Assembly: GCF_014076415.1 (NCBI RefSeq)
Contig: NZ_CP043568.1
Location: 5,146,001 to 5,210,000 of the forward strand
Origin: Comamonas testosteroni
GTDB lineage: Bacteria; Pseudomonadota; Gammaproteobacteria; Burkholderiales; Burkholderiaceae_C
DNA: 64,000 nucleotides
Reading direction: 5' to 3'
Positions 53,540 to 63,499 of the stretch are shown here, piece by piece. The notes under the pieces were generated by a model. It worked only from the letters and a program-made list of their open reading frames with translations, had not been told where the DNA came from and did not search any database. Numbering within the stretch: the first letter of the stretch is position 1; every line of letters starts with the position of its first letter. Made by a program: the position numbers and the translations under genes.

Positions 53540-56500
53540 TGCTGGCCAGGCTGATCGATTTTTCGCTGCGTCAGCGGGCTCTAGTGCTACTCGCAGCACT
53601 GGCACTGGCACTGGCCGGCGCCTGGGCCTATGTGCATCTACCCATAGATGCGTTCCCCGACATCTCACCAACCCAGGTCAAAGTGATCCTGAAGGTGCCG
53701 GGCATGACGCCTGAAGAGGTGGAGCAGCGCGTCTCCACCCCCGTGGAACAGGAGCTGCTGGGTCTGCCGCACAAGACCATCGTGCGCTCGGTTTCCAAGT
53801 ACGGCATCAGCGACGTGACTGTGGACTTTGCCGAGGGTACGGACGTTTACTGGGCTCGCCAGCAGGTCTCCGAAAGGCTGGCCGGCATACAGCGCGACCT
53901 GCCTGCTAGCGCAGAAGGAGGGCTGGCCCCCATCACCACGCCGTTGGGCGAGATGTTCATGTTTACGGTTGATGGCGAGAGCTACTCTCTGGCCGAACGC
54001 CGACGTGTGCTGGACTGGGTGATACGGCCGGCCTTGCGCACTGTCGCCGGCGTTGCCGACGTGAATGCCCTGGGTGGCGTGGTACGGGGCTACGAGGTGA
54101 TTCCCGATCCTGCGAGGCTGCGCGCGCGTGGCGTGGCCTTGGAGCAGTTGCGTCAGGCACTCGACACCAACAATCGCAACGATGGAGCAGGCCGACTGGA
54201 CCGAGGTGAGGAGCATTGGGTGGTACGCGTGGAAGGTGGCGTGCGCGGGCTCGACGATTTGCGGGCCGTCGTGATCGTTCCGGCCAGAAACGGACAGGCC
54301 GCAGCCACGGTAGGTGATGTGGCCACGGTACGCCTGGGCGAGGCCACTCGCAACGGCGCCGTGAGTCGTGATGGCCAGGGCGAGGCCGTCCAGGGACTGG
54401 TTCTGGGACTGCGCGGCGTGGATGCTCGCAGTCTGGTCGATGCAGTGCAGGCCAGACTGGACGAGCTGGTACCGCGCCTGCCCAAAGGGATGAGCATCCA
54501 GGTGTTCTATAACCGGGGCGAACTGGTTTCGCGTGCCGCCGGCACCGTAGTGCGCGCATTGGTCGAAGCCAGCGTGCTCGTAGTCGTCATCCTTTATCTG
54601 TTCCTTGGCGGCGTGCGCGCTGCATTGGTAGTGGCCGCCACACTCCCTCTGTCCATGCTGGCCACATTCCTGCTCATGCGCTACGTGGGCCTGACGGCCA
54701 ATCTGATGAGCCTGGGTGGTCTGGCCATCGCTTTGGGCATGTTGGTGGATGCCTCGGTGGTGGTGGTGGAGAACATCGAGACAGCACTGGCTCACAGTCA
54801 AGAAGATGCGTCTTCGGCAAAGTCCGTGGACCGTTTCGGCCTGATCCGGGATGCCGTATCGGCAGTGTCTGCCCCCATGCTGGCAGGCGTTTCCATCATC
54901 GCCATTGTGTTCCTGCCGCTGCTGACGCTGCAAGGCCTGGAAGGCAAGCTGTTCGCGCCAGTCGCCCTGACCATCGTTCTGGCCCTTGGCGCGTCTGTAC
55001 TCATCGCATTTACTGTGGTTCCGGCGCTGGCTTCACTGCTGCTGCGCTCGCATTCCAGTGATGCCCCCTGGCTGATGCGAAAGCTGTCCGGCGGCTTTGC
55101 CTGGCTACAGGCCTGGAGCCTGGCGCACCGGCGCACGGTGTTTGGCATCGCACTGGCGACGCTGGCCGGCGCAGCGGCCCTGTATCTGTCAGTGGGAAAG
55201 ACCTTTATGCCAACCATGGACGAAGGCGATCTCATCGTGCAGCTGCAAAAAGCCCCGTCAATTTCACTGACCGCATCGCTGGATATGGATCAGCGCGTGC
55301 AACAAGCCCTGCTCGAAGGCGTCCCGGAAATCCGCTCCATCGTGGCGCGCACGGGCTCGGACGATCTGGGGCTGGACCCCATGGGCCTCAACGAGACCGA
55401 CACCTTTCTGGTGCTCAAGCCACGTGCTGAGTGGCGTGGCAGCAAGGAAGATATTGCAGATGCCATCCGCCGCGTGATGGAAGGCTTTCCGGGCCTGATC
55501 TACGGCTTTACGCAGCCCATCGAGATGCGCGTGTCCGAGATGCTGACCGGCTCGCGAGGCGACGTGGCCATCAAGATCTTCGGTACCGACCTGACCAAGA
55601 TCGATGCCGCGGCCCAGGCGATTGCTGCACGCATGCGCACCGTCTCCGGCGCCTCCGAAGTCATTGCCCCCAGCAACAGCGGCGTGCAATATCTGCAAGT
55701 CGTTCTCAATCGTGCTGCACTTGGCCAATCCGGCTTTTCCGGTGATGCCTTGCAGGCCCAGTTACGCGCATTGATTGAGGGCGATCGTATAGGCATCGTG
55801 CCCGAAGGCATGGTACGTACGCCGCTACTGCTTCGTGGCGGAACGACACTGCGGCAATCACCCGAAGGCCTGGCAAGCCTTCTTGTGACCGCCCCCGACG
55901 GGACCACTTGGCCACTCACTTCGCTAGCGACACTTTCCCCTCAGGACGGACCGGTACGTATCGACCATGAGGACGGAGCGCGCTTCGCCGTGGTTCAGGT
56001 CAATGTCGAAGGACGCGATCTCGCAAGCTTCGTAAGCGAGGCCCGGGCATCTGTGACTGCCGACCCCGCACTCAAGGATCTGCGCATTGTCTGGGGCGGC
56101 CAGTTCGAAAACCAGCAGCGCGCGGCCGCCCGCCTTGCGTTGGTCGTTCCTGTGGCGCTCTCGGCGATCTTCGTGTTGCTGGTTCTCACCTTCCGCTCAA
56201 TGCGACAGGCCTTGCTGGTCATTGCCAACATTCCGTTCGCACTAGTGGGAGGCATGGCCGCATTGCGCATAAGCGGCGAATACCTGTCGGTGCCCGCCTC
56301 TGTGGGCTTTATTGCACTGCTGGGCATTGCCGTGCTCAACGGCGTGGTGCTGGTTTCGCACTTCAACGCACTGCTGGCGTCAGGCATGGAGCTGACCCAG
56401 GCTGTACGTCAAGGCGTGCGCGACCGCCTGAGGCCTGTGCTGATGACGGCCTGCATCACGGCCCTGGGCATGGTGCCGCTGCTGCTGGCTACTGGCCCTG

Positions 56501-56637
56501 GCTCGGAAATTCAGCGTCCGTTGGCCGTCGTCGTGGCGGGGGGATTGATCAGTTCCACGGCTCTGACCCTGCTGTTGTTACCACTGCTGTTTGAGCGCTT
56601 TGGCGTAGCACGCAGTGCTAGGGAAGTTCAAAAATGA
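53539..56637 (+). CDS. Heavy-metal efflux RND pump (CzcA/CusA family)
   Basis: Inner-membrane proton-driven RND transporter of the HME subfamily, 1032 residues, with 12 membrane helices and two large periplasmic loops. Seen are AYVHLPIDAFPDISPTQVKV near the N-terminus, the proton-relay helix with GMLVDASVVVVENIETAL, LGIAVLNGVVLVSHFNAL in the second half, and the substrate-domain DPMGLNETDTFLVLKPRAEW. These fit divalent-cation pumps (Co/Zn/Cd) but substrate cannot be fixed. The adaptor gene ends in TGATG, giving the ATG at 53539 with GGAGG six bases before it. Confidence 0.93.
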   Translation: MLARLIDFSLRQRALVLLAALALALAGAWAYVHLPIDAFPDISPTQVKVILKVPGMTPEEVEQRVSTPVEQELLGLPHKTIVRSVSKYGISDVTVDFAEGTDVYWARQQVSERLAGIQRDLPASAEGGLAPITTPLGEMFMFTVDGESYSLAERRRVLDWVIRPALRTVAGVADVNALGGVVRGYEVIPDPARLRARGVALEQLRQALDTNNRNDGAGRLDRGEEHWVVRVEGGVRGLDDLRAVVIVPARNGQAAATVGDVATVRLGEATRNGAVSRDGQGEAVQGLVLGLRGVDARSLVDAVQARLDELVPRLPKGMSIQVFYNRGELVSRAAGTVVRALVEASVLVVVILYLFLGGVRAALVVAATLPLSMLATFLLMRYVGLTANLMSLGGLAIALGMLVDASVVVVENIETALAHSQEDASSAKSVDRFGLIRDAVSAVSAPMLAGVSIIAIVFLPLLTLQGLEGKLFAPVALTIVLALGASVLIAFTVVPALASLLLRSHSSDAPWLMRKLSGGFAWLQAWSLAHRRTVFGIALATLAGAAALYLSVGKTFMPTMDEGDLIVQLQKAPSISLTASLDMDQRVQQALLEGVPEIRSIVARTGSDDLGLDPMGLNETDTFLVLKPRAEWRGSKEDIADAIRRVMEGFPGLIYGFTQPIEMRVSEMLTGSRGDVAIKIFGTDLTKIDAAAQAIAARMRTVSGASEVIAPSNSGVQYLQVVLNRAALGQSGFSGDALQAQLRALIEGDRIGIVPEGMVRTPLLLRGGTTLRQSPEGLASLLVTAPDGTTWPLTSLATLSPQDGPVRIDHEDGARFAVVQVNVEGRDLASFVSEARASVTADPALKDLRIVWGGQFENQQRAAARLALVVPVALSAIFVLLVLTFRSMRQALLVIANIPFALVGGMAALRISGEYLSVPASVGFIALLGIAVLNGVVLVSHFNALLASGMELTQAVRQGVRDRLRPVLMTACITALGMVPLLLATGPGSEIQRPLAVVVAGGLISSTALTLLLLPLLFERFGVARSAREVQK

Positions 56638-56702
56638 AAGCTGCAAACGCTTTCTGCAACAGAGCCCACGGTAGCTCCAAATCGTATTTTCGGAGTTTGC
56701 CT

Positions 56703-57947
56703 ATGAAAAATCGTCTGCTTCATGCCTGTGCCACAGTTCTACTTTTTACGAGTGCAGCCCAGGCTCAGAGCTACCTGCCTTCGGAGGCGGCGGTGCGCAT
56801 GGCGGTAGAACAGTCGCCTACCGTGCAAGCAGCCGACGCAGCACGAAGGGGTGCTCAGGCTCGAGCCGACGGTCTGCGCGTGGGCCCCCATGAAACAGTA
56901 GTCCGAGCTAGTGGTCAGCGCCGTTGGACCCATGATGGCTCCGGCCAGCGATTCACCGAAGGCCAGATTGCCATCGAGCGACCGCTACGACTCTGGGGCA
57001 AGGCAGCCGTCGACGCCGAGCTGGCCGAGGCAACCCGGACCACCGGCCTGCTGGCAGCGCAGGACGCCCGGCACGAGACTGCACGCCAATTGCTGGCCTT
57101 GTGGTTTTCGGCTCAGCGCTCTGCTCAGGCCCGCCAGGCGGCGCAGGACAATGCCGATGCCGCTGCAGAGCTTGCAAGCATCACCGAGCGCCGTCTGCGC
57201 GCGGGCGATGCGGCCAGGCTTGAAGCCGAGCTGGCAGCCGCCGAACAGGCCCGCATGCAGGCTGCGCTGGCCGCAGCAGAGGCCGCGCGGGCCTCGGCGC
57301 AGGCCGAGCTCTGCTCACGCTTTCCCGACCTCTGCCCTCTGGCCGGCATTTCAATCGACGCAAGCGCGCTGCCCGCACTCCCGAACGGATCGGAGGCTCA
57401 GCTGCGCTCACGCTACATAGAGCACAGCCATGAGTATTTGCTGGCCCTGTCCGAGGAAACTCTGGCGCAGCACCAGGCCCGCCGCACGGATCTCGAGCGC
57501 CGCCCAGACCTCACTATCGGTGTGTTTGCCAGCAGTGAGCGTGGTGGTGCCGAGCGCATTGCAGGCCTCAGCATCAGTCTGCCACTGGGCTCCGCCCACC
57601 GGGCTTCCCAGGCTGCGGCCGCGCTGGCCGATGCCGATGCAGCACTGTCGCGTCGCCTGGCGGTAGCCAGACGCCTGGGGGCGGACTTCGATGTGCTCTG
57701 GAGTCAGCTGAATGGCAGGCGAGCTGCAGCCGCGGCGCAGGTCCGAGCGGCGACGCTTCAGCGCAGTGCGACCGACCGCGCAATGCGCGCCTATCGTGCC
57801 GGCGAGTCCGGCTTGGCCGAGCTCCTGGCTGCGCGCCGTGTGCTTGCCGACGCAGCGCTGGCCGAGCGCATGGCACGCATGGACACGCTGGAGAGCGATA
57901 GCCGCCTGCGCCTGGACCTGCATGAGCTCTGGGACTTTGACGATTGA
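56703..57947 (+). CDS. Outer-membrane efflux channel (CzcC/TolC-like)
   Basis: Outer-membrane factor of 414 residues, third component of the metal efflux complex. A signal peptide is present (MKNRLLHACATVLLFTSAAQ, cleavage near AQA-QS), and two OEP repeats with long Ala-rich coiled coils follow (residues about 95-215 and 295-395). GGAG lies 8 bases before the ATG at 56703; an ATG at 56634 overlapping the pump stop is open but lacks a signal peptide. The gene order adaptor-pump-channel differs from the classical czcCBA. Confidence 0.87.
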   Translation: MKNRLLHACATVLLFTSAAQAQSYLPSEAAVRMAVEQSPTVQAADAARRGAQARADGLRVGPHETVVRASGQRRWTHDGSGQRFTEGQIAIERPLRLWGKAAVDAELAEATRTTGLLAAQDARHETARQLLALWFSAQRSAQARQAAQDNADAAAELASITERRLRAGDAARLEAELAAAEQARMQAALAAAEAARASAQAELCSRFPDLCPLAGISIDASALPALPNGSEAQLRSRYIEHSHEYLLALSEETLAQHQARRTDLERRPDLTIGVFASSERGGAERIAGLSISLPLGSAHRASQAAAALADADAALSRRLAVARRLGADFDVLWSQLNGRRAAAAAQVRAATLQRSATDRAMRAYRAGESGLAELLAARRVLADAALAERMARMDTLESDSRLRLDLHELWDFDD

Positions 57948-58162
57948 TGCCTCGCCAGACAGTGCGATGCCTCCGTGTGCCGGCACCTGCGGCTGCCGGC
58001 GCTGATCGGGCCAGGACCGAGAATGTCGGCCCTGCCAATTCCTGCCGGCTCGTCCCGGCCAGCGCCGGAACCAGGGACACCAATGACGCCATGGGTGAAG
58101 TCTTGCAAATCGAAGCCGAACAACCAGGCGCTGATAATGCGAGACAGCAAGAGGTCAATGCA

Positions 58163-59404
58163 ATGAGCCCCACCTACGGCAAACTGAAACCCATCGATTA
58201 CGCACAAGCCTCAATGACTTTTGCTCTCAAAGATGGCTCGATCTCCGGAGTTCAGAACCCTGAGACAACAGAGCTGATCAGTGCGGAGCGCTTCAGCGAA
58301 TTCATCAATCACCTCTACGATGCGGCTTCTTTGCCGCAGGCCTGGGTTCCCTGCCTGGAGGTGATTCGCACGCATATGCGCAGCAATTTTGCAGTGCTGA
58401 TCATCCGCCAGACCGAGGGAGACAATATCGGTTTGGTGGTCACCGCATCCGGAGGGCTCGAGGGCTTGCTTACGCACGACGTCTACAGCGAGCACAGTCC
58501 TTTCCTTGGCATGCCCAAGGAGCAATTCACGACCATTCCGGACCTCATGTCTGAGCACGAGTGGCGCAGCTGCATCTATTACAAGGACTGGTGCCGTCTG
58601 CACAATATTTTCCATGTGATGGCTGCAGATATCGTGACCACGGATGGCAGTGTCTACGGCCTGCGGATCACGCGCCCCGAGTCGGAGCCCGCCTTCAGTC
58701 AGCGGGATCTGGATCTGGGGCGCATGCTCATGCCGCACATCCGCCGTGCGCTGAACATGCATCTGGCACTGCACCATGATCGTCAGGTCATGTCGCTGTA
58801 CAGCACCGTCACGGCTCGCTTGATGGTGGGTGTCGTCATCCTGGACCAGAATGGCCGATTGCTGGAAAGCAATCCTGCGGCCAAAGGCATTCTCGATGCT
58901 CAGGATGGACTCAGGATCTCCGGCGGCATGCTGGAGGCTGAATATGCCAGCGACAACCGAAAGCTCCAGCGCTTGGTCAAGGATGCCTTGCTGTCATCCC
59001 AGGCATCGACGTCCGTCATGACCGAAGGCATCTCGATTGCCCGCCCTTCGGGTCAGCTCAACTGGGGGCTTGTGGTCCAAAGCATTTCCTCGGGCGAAAG
59101 AGCGGAGGGAAAGAGCCGTCCCTGCGTCGCCGTGTTCATGCGCAACACGGATGGCAAAGCCGATCCTTCCACACATCTGGCGCAGCAGCTGTTTCAGCTC
59201 ACCTCTGCAGAAACCTCGCTGGTGATACAGCTGACCCATGGTTTGACACTGGAGGAGGCTGCCAAAGAGCTGGGCATTCGCCTCAATACCGCAAGAGCTC
59301 ACCTGCGCTCCATCTTCTCCAAGACCGGCGCACGCCGTCAGAGCGAGCTGGTACGGTTCTTTCTCAATAGCGCGGCCTGGCTGGGAAGCAAGAGCGACTC
59401 CTGA
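58163..59404 (+). CDS. LuxR-family transcriptional regulator
   Basis: A 413-residue regulator with a C-terminal LuxR/GerE HTH (LTHGLTLEEAAKELGIRLNT, then ARAHLRSIFSKTGARRQSEL). The remaining 330 residues have no receiver domain; the middle (MVGVVILDQNGRLLESNPAA) looks PAS-like. This architecture is common among stand-alone Burkholderiales regulators. The ATG at 58163 has AGAGG about 9 bases upstream; earlier ATGs at 58091 and 57944 are possible. It follows the efflux operon by 215 bases on the same strand, but a link with metal is not shown. Confidence 0.82.
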   Translation: MSPTYGKLKPIDYAQASMTFALKDGSISGVQNPETTELISAERFSEFINHLYDAASLPQAWVPCLEVIRTHMRSNFAVLIIRQTEGDNIGLVVTASGGLEGLLTHDVYSEHSPFLGMPKEQFTTIPDLMSEHEWRSCIYYKDWCRLHNIFHVMAADIVTTDGSVYGLRITRPESEPAFSQRDLDLGRMLMPHIRRALNMHLALHHDRQVMSLYSTVTARLMVGVVILDQNGRLLESNPAAKGILDAQDGLRISGGMLEAEYASDNRKLQRLVKDALLSSQASTSVMTEGISIARPSGQLNWGLVVQSISSGERAEGKSRPCVAVFMRNTDGKADPSTHLAQQLFQLTSAETSLVIQLTHGLTLEEAAKELGIRLNTARAHLRSIFSKTGARRQSELVRFFLNSAAWLGSKSDS

Positions 59405-59482
59405 TCCTCGCGCAGCAACCGCGCCCCAGGCCTTGTGCGGTCCGTCCTCATCGCCCTGAAGCAGCGGGACAGGCAAGGCTCC

Positions 59483-60427
59483 TCAGCGGTCTGCGGGCCG
59501 CCAGGGCGCTGCCGCAAAGGCCTCGGTCACCCATTGCCTGAATGCCTTCATGACGCCGGTGTTGTACCGCCCCGATGGGCGCACCAGGTAGATGCCTCCG
59601 GCTTCCCCCAATGTCCATTGCGGCAGTATGCGGACGAGTTCTCCAGCATGGATGGAGGGCATGAGGTGCCAGTCACTGCCGGCGATGATGCCCACACCTT
59701 TGAGAGCCGCATGAAGCAGCGCTTCATTGTCGTTACTGAGGATGGAGCCACTGACGCGCACCGATTCGGCAACACTGGCGACCTTCTTTCCTGCCGGCTG
59801 AACCAGCCGCCATTGCGGAAAGTCCAGCAGGCCGGTGTAGCCCAGGCAGTTGTGATGAGCGAGATCCGCAGGCCTGCTTGGCGCTTCATGGCGCTCAAGA
59901 TAGCTGGATGATGCACACAGAAGGCGGTACTGATCACATAGCCGCGTGGCAACCAGCCGGCTGTCCGCCAGATTGCCGATACGTATGGCGGCGTCAAAAC
60001 GCTCTCCCACAATGTCCACGATGCGCTCGCTGTACTCCACTTCAAGCGCAACCTCCGGGTAGGCCAGGGAAAAATCCGCCAGCATGGGGCTGATCCACCG
60101 CCGCCCCATCGTCGCAGGCATGGACAAGCGCAGGCGCCCCCGTATTTCCTGCGCTCCCTGCGCCGCTTCCTGCTCTGCATCCCGAATCAGATGGGCAGCC
60201 TGGCGCAGCTTTTCGACAAGTCGCCAGCCCTCGTTGGTGAAATGCAGTTGGCGCGTGGTGCGCTCCACCAGGCGCACGCCCAGTCTGCGCTCGAGAGCCT
60301 GCATGCGCTTGGAGAGCACCGAAGGGTGACGCGCCAGCAATCGTCCCGCAGCGGCAAACGAACCCTGGTCTGCCAGTGCGACCAGCGTGGAGAGCTCATC
60401 CATGTGCTGGCTGTCGAATATCTCCAT
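59483..60427 (-). CDS. LysR-family transcriptional regulator
   Basis: A 314-residue regulator with HTH near residues 10-50 (STLVALADQGSFAAAGRLLA, HPSVLSKRMQALERRLGVRL) and a LysR effector domain of the CrgA/YafC-like group (RGRLRLSMPATMGRRWISPM). It follows the quinone oxidoreductase gene on the same strand with only 15 bases between, so the two are probably co-transcribed or co-regulated. A second Met at residue 9 could be the true start. The ligand is unknown. Confidence 0.88.
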   Translation of the reverse strand: MEIFDSQHMDELSTLVALADQGSFAAAGRLLARHPSVLSKRMQALERRLGVRLVERTTRQLHFTNEGWRLVEKLRQAAHLIRDAEQEAAQGAQEIRGRLRLSMPATMGRRWISPMLADFSLAYPEVALEVEYSERIVDIVGERFDAAIRIGNLADSRLVATRLCDQYRLLCASSSYLERHEAPSRPADLAHHNCLGYTGLLDFPQWRLVQPAGKKVASVAESVRVSGSILSNDNEALLHAALKGVGIIAGSDWHLMPSIHAGELVRILPQWTLGEAGGIYLVRPSGRYNTGVMKAFRQWVTEAFAAAPWRPADR

Positions 60428-60442
60428 GGTGTCTGTAGCGAT

Positions 60443-61417
60443 TCAGGGGGTGAGGATGATCGAGCCTTGCGAGCGTCCTTGCTCCAGGTCTGCGTGCGCC
60501 AGGGCTGCGTCCCTGAGCGCGTAGCTTTTCCATATGCGAGGCGTGAGTATGCCGCCTGCGATGGCATCCAGCACGTCCTGCGCACGGCTCTGATACTCCT
60601 CTGTCGTTGCCGTATGCGCGGCCAGAGACGGACGGGTCAGAAACAGCGAGCCCTTGGCATTGAGCACGCCCACCTCGACGGCAGGCGGCAGGCCCGATGT
60701 GGCACCAAACGACACCATCAGCCCTCTGGGTCGCAGGCAGTCCAGCGAAGCCAGGAAAGTGTCTTTTCCGATGGAGTCGTAGACCACATCCACCTTTTGG
60801 CCCTGCGTGGCCTGCATCACCTGGGATGCCAGTGTCTGCGCATCAAAGACAAACACCTGGTCGCAGCCTGCCGCCTTGGCGCGTTCCACGCTGGCGGGCT
60901 TGGAGACGACGCCCAGAACCTGGGCGCCCAGATGCTTGGCCCAAGCGCACATCAGTTGCCCCAGAGCCCCCGCTGCGCCATAGATCAGCACTCGGCTGCC
61001 CTGCTTCACCTGGCCGGTGGTCTTGAGCAGGTACTGGGCCGTGATGCCCTTGAACAGGACCGATGCGGCAGCTTCGTCCCCAAGTGCGTCCGGAAGCCTG
61101 ATCAGACGGTCAGCGGGGAACAAGCGCGCGCTGGCATACGCGCCCAGCGGCCCGGTGGCGTAGCCGACCCGATCGCCTGACTTCAGGCCCGACACCCCCG
61201 AGCCCACGGCGGCCACAATACCCGCGCCCTCAAGGCCCAATCCCGAAGGCAATGCAATCGGGACCATGCCCTTGCGCTGATTGACATCCAGAGGATTGAC
61301 ACCGATGGCGGTCTGCTCGAGCAGAACCTCGCCCGGCCCCGGCAACGGCAGATCCAGCTCTTCGAGCTGCATCACTTCGGGTGCACCTGAGCTGTAGATT
61401 CGAATGGCGAGGGCCAT
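60443..61417 (-). CDS. NADPH:quinone oxidoreductase (zeta-crystallin type MDR)
   Basis: Zinc-free medium-chain dehydrogenase/reductase of 324 residues. Seen are ALAIRIYSSGAPEVMQLEEL at the N-terminus, IGVNPLDVNQRKG, the cofactor loop YGAAGALGQLMCAWAKHLGA (about 149-168), and VDVVYDSIGKDTF. These fit bacterial QOR proteins that reduce quinones with NADPH. AAGGA stands 7 bases before the ATG at 61417. Upstream lies a region with two overlapping palindromes. The LysR gene follows on the same strand. Confidence 0.9.
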   Translation of the reverse strand: MALAIRIYSSGAPEVMQLEELDLPLPGPGEVLLEQTAIGVNPLDVNQRKGMVPIALPSGLGLEGAGIVAAVGSGVSGLKSGDRVGYATGPLGAYASARLFPADRLIRLPDALGDEAAASVLFKGITAQYLLKTTGQVKQGSRVLIYGAAGALGQLMCAWAKHLGAQVLGVVSKPASVERAKAAGCDQVFVFDAQTLASQVMQATQGQKVDVVYDSIGKDTFLASLDCLRPRGLMVSFGATSGLPPAVEVGVLNAKGSLFLTRPSLAAHTATTEEYQSRAQDVLDAIAGGILTPRIWKSYALRDAALAHADLEQGRSQGSIILTP

Positions 61418-61476
61418 GGCTTTTCCTTGCGAATGATGAAGCAGCCATCGTATTCGTGCCATCTGCGTGCATCAAT

Positions 61477-61504
61477 ATGAGCTCATGCACATAATAAGTG
61501 CATG
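61477..61504. promoter_or_regulatory. Overlapping palindromes upstream of the quinone oxidoreductase gene
   Basis: ATGAGCTCAT (61477-61486) overlaps CATGCAC-ATAATAA-GTGCATG (61484-61504), a perfect 7-bp inverted repeat with 7-base spacer. They lie 60-90 bases before the oxidoreductase ATG and are good candidates for a regulator's operator. The cognate protein is not known. Confidence 0.45.
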
Positions 61505-61659
61505 TGGTGCAGCAATATCCGCCTCAAACCCTGAGCTTGCTCCGAAGTCTCGAAGCAGAGTGCCACTGTCACGCCGCCTGTTGCGAGACAGGATAGCCAG
61601 TCAGCTGAAGAAGAATCAGACGCTTGAAGCGAAAGAAGATTTACAAGAAAGCTTGATCG

Positions 61660-61926
61660 ATGAGCATAGAACTCCCCAAACACGCGCAGCAGCAGGCCAT
61701 TGCCTCCATAGAACGCTATTTCCGCGAAAACATGGACGAACCCATAGGCAATATGCAATCCGGTGCCCTGCTGAATTTCTTTCTCGCGGAAATAGGCCCC
61801 AGCATCTACAACCGTGCCGTGGCCGATGTGCAGGAGAACCTGCAGGCCCGGCTGCAGGAGCTGGACTATGAAGTGGGCAAGGAAGAATTCAGCTACTGGA
61901 CGGCCAAACGCACAGGCAAGCGCTGA
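61660..61926 (+). CDS. DUF2164 family protein
   Basis: An 88-residue cytoplasmic protein of the DUF2164 family: the N-terminal part has QAIASIERYFRENMDEPIGN and the middle GALLNFFLAEIGPSIYNRAV, and the C-terminus is KEEFSYWTAKRTGKR. The length is normal for the family, whose function is unknown. A second small gene follows after 1 base, so they may be co-translated. Confidence 0.85.
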   Translation: MSIELPKHAQQQAIASIERYFRENMDEPIGNMQSGALLNFFLAEIGPSIYNRAVADVQENLQARLQELDYEVGKEEFSYWTAKRTGKR

Positions 61927-61927
61927 A

Positions 61928-62206
61928 ATGATGCCTGCCCGACGCCTGCAAGCAGCTTTGCGGCCAGGTCAGCCGGCACCGACTGTGGCGGCGTTGGAGA
62001 AACTGGCTCATGCCCTCAGGGACGAAGGCATGAGCCAGGCCGCGCTCTACCGCCTGTTCCAGGCCGAGCATGCACGCTCGGACCTCGACGAACTGCGCCT
62101 GGATGCTCTGGCCGAGACCATGGATTTGATCTGGGGTGGCGGCTGGGCCAAAGGCCATGCATTGTTCGAACAAGAGCTTTCGCAAGCACGGCTGGATAGC
62201 GAATAA
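61928..62206 (+). CDS. Small hypothetical protein downstream of DUF2164
   Basis: A 92-residue frame starting MMPARRLQAALRPGQPAPTV, largely alpha-helical (VAALEKLAHALRDEGMSQAA, LDELRLDALAETMDLIWGGG) and without signal peptide or membrane segment. It starts 1 base after the DUF2164 stop. I recognise no family; its length and position suggest a real gene. The second Met could also be the start. sbcD begins 48 bases after its stop. Confidence 0.6.
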   Translation: MMPARRLQAALRPGQPAPTVAALEKLAHALRDEGMSQAALYRLFQAEHARSDLDELRLDALAETMDLIWGGGWAKGHALFEQELSQARLDSE

Positions 62207-62254
62207 GACGGCGCCTGCACCCGCCAGTCGGCCCGGCTGACATACCATCGCCGC

Positions 62255-63499
62255 ATGCGTCTTCTTCATACCTCCGACTGGCATCTGGGCCAGCACTTCA
62301 TGGGCCGCAGCCGTCAGGCCGAGCATCAGGCCCTGATCGACTGGTTGCTCACCCAGGTCCAGACCCATGCCGTGGATGCCGTGCTGATCGCCGGCGACAT
62401 CTTCGACACCGGAGCCCCACCCAGCTATGCACGCGAGCTGTACAACCAGCTCATCGTGCGCCTGCACGACGCAGGCACGGCCTTGCTGATGCTGGCGGGC
62501 AATCATGACTCGGTCAGCGTACTCGATGAAAGCCGCGAGCTGCTGTCTTACCTGGGCGCCCAGGTGGTCAGTTCGACCGGTGATGAGGCCCGGCATGTGG
62601 TCACGCTGCCGCGGCGTGGCACAGCGCAGGAGCCTGGCTGTATCGTCTGCGCCCTGCCCTTCATCCGCCCGCGTGATGTGCAGCAAAGCCAGGCCGGTCA
62701 AAGCGCACAGGACAAGCAGCAGGCACTGCAAACCGCGATTGCGTCCACCTACCAGCGCGTGTATGCCGCCGCCCTGCAGCAGCAACAGGCGATGCAGGCC
62801 GCCCAAGGCAAACTGCTGCCCATCATTGCCACCGGCCATCTGACCACGGTGGGTGCCAGCAGCAATGAATCGGTACGTGAAATCTATGTGGGCGCACTGG
62901 AGGCCTTTCCGACCAATGCCTTCCCGCCGGCCTGCTATATCGCCCTTGGCCATATCCACAAGCCGCAGCTCGTCGGCGGACTCGATCACATCCGCTACAG
63001 CGGCTCTCCGATCGCCCTGGGCTTTGACGAAGCCAGACAGGCCAAGCAGGTACTGCTGGTGGATCTGGATGCCGACGGGCTGCAGGCCGTCACCGCCCTG
63101 CCCGTGCCGGTGTTCCAGCCCATGGCCTCCATCGCCGGCACTCTGGCGCAGATGCCAGAGCTGCTGAAGTCTGCCGCCGCGCAAACCCGCAACAATCTGC
63201 CTGTCTGGCTTGAAGTCACGGTAGAGGAGGACGACTATCTCACCGACCTCACAGCGCGCGTGCAGGCCATGGCCGAGTCGCTGTCCGTGGAGATTCTGCG
63301 CATCAAGCGCCAGCGAAGCCAGGCTGCTGCACCGCTGTCCGGCGAGGCCCGCGAGTCGCTGGATGAACTCACCCCGCTCGATGTGTTTGCGCGCCGACTG
63401 GCCCAGGAGAGCCTGGAGCCGCCGCTGCAATCGGCGCTGACCGAGCGCTATCGACAGGTGCTGCACGGTCTCCATGACGAGCAAGGAGCAGCGGCATGA
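62255..63499 (+). CDS. sbcD: Exonuclease SbcCD, nuclease subunit D
   Basis: Mre11-like metallo-phosphoesterase that with SbcC cleaves hairpins and processes DNA ends. The 414 residues show the five phosphoesterase motifs: [10 protein letters not shown] at the N-terminus, IAGDIFDTG (about 47-55), [15 protein letters not shown], and ALGHIHKPQ. The stop overlaps the sbcC ATG as ATGA, the standard operon. The gene is of normal length. Confidence 0.95.
   Translation: MRLLHTSDWHLGQHFMGRSRQAEHQALIDWLLTQVQTHAVDAVLIAGDIFDTGAPPSYARELYNQLIVRLHDAGTALLMLAGNHDSVSVLDESRELLSYLGAQVVSSTGDEARHVVTLPRRGTAQEPGCIVCALPFIRPRDVQQSQAGQSAQDKQQALQTAIASTYQRVYAAALQQQQAMQAAQGKLLPIIATGHLTTVGASSNESVREIYVGALEAFPTNAFPPACYIALGHIHKPQLVGGLDHIRYSGSPIALGFDEARQAKQVLLVDLDADGLQAVTALPVPVFQPMASIAGTLAQMPELLKSAAAQTRNNLPVWLEVTVEEDDYLTDLTARVQAMAESLSVEILRIKRQRSQAAAPLSGEARESLDELTPLDVFARRLAQESLEPPLQSALTERYRQVLHGLHDEQGAAA

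Noticed and set aside
61889..63484. 531-codon minus-strand frame
   Set aside because: Antisense to sbcD, which has all phosphoesterase motifs and standard coupling to sbcC.
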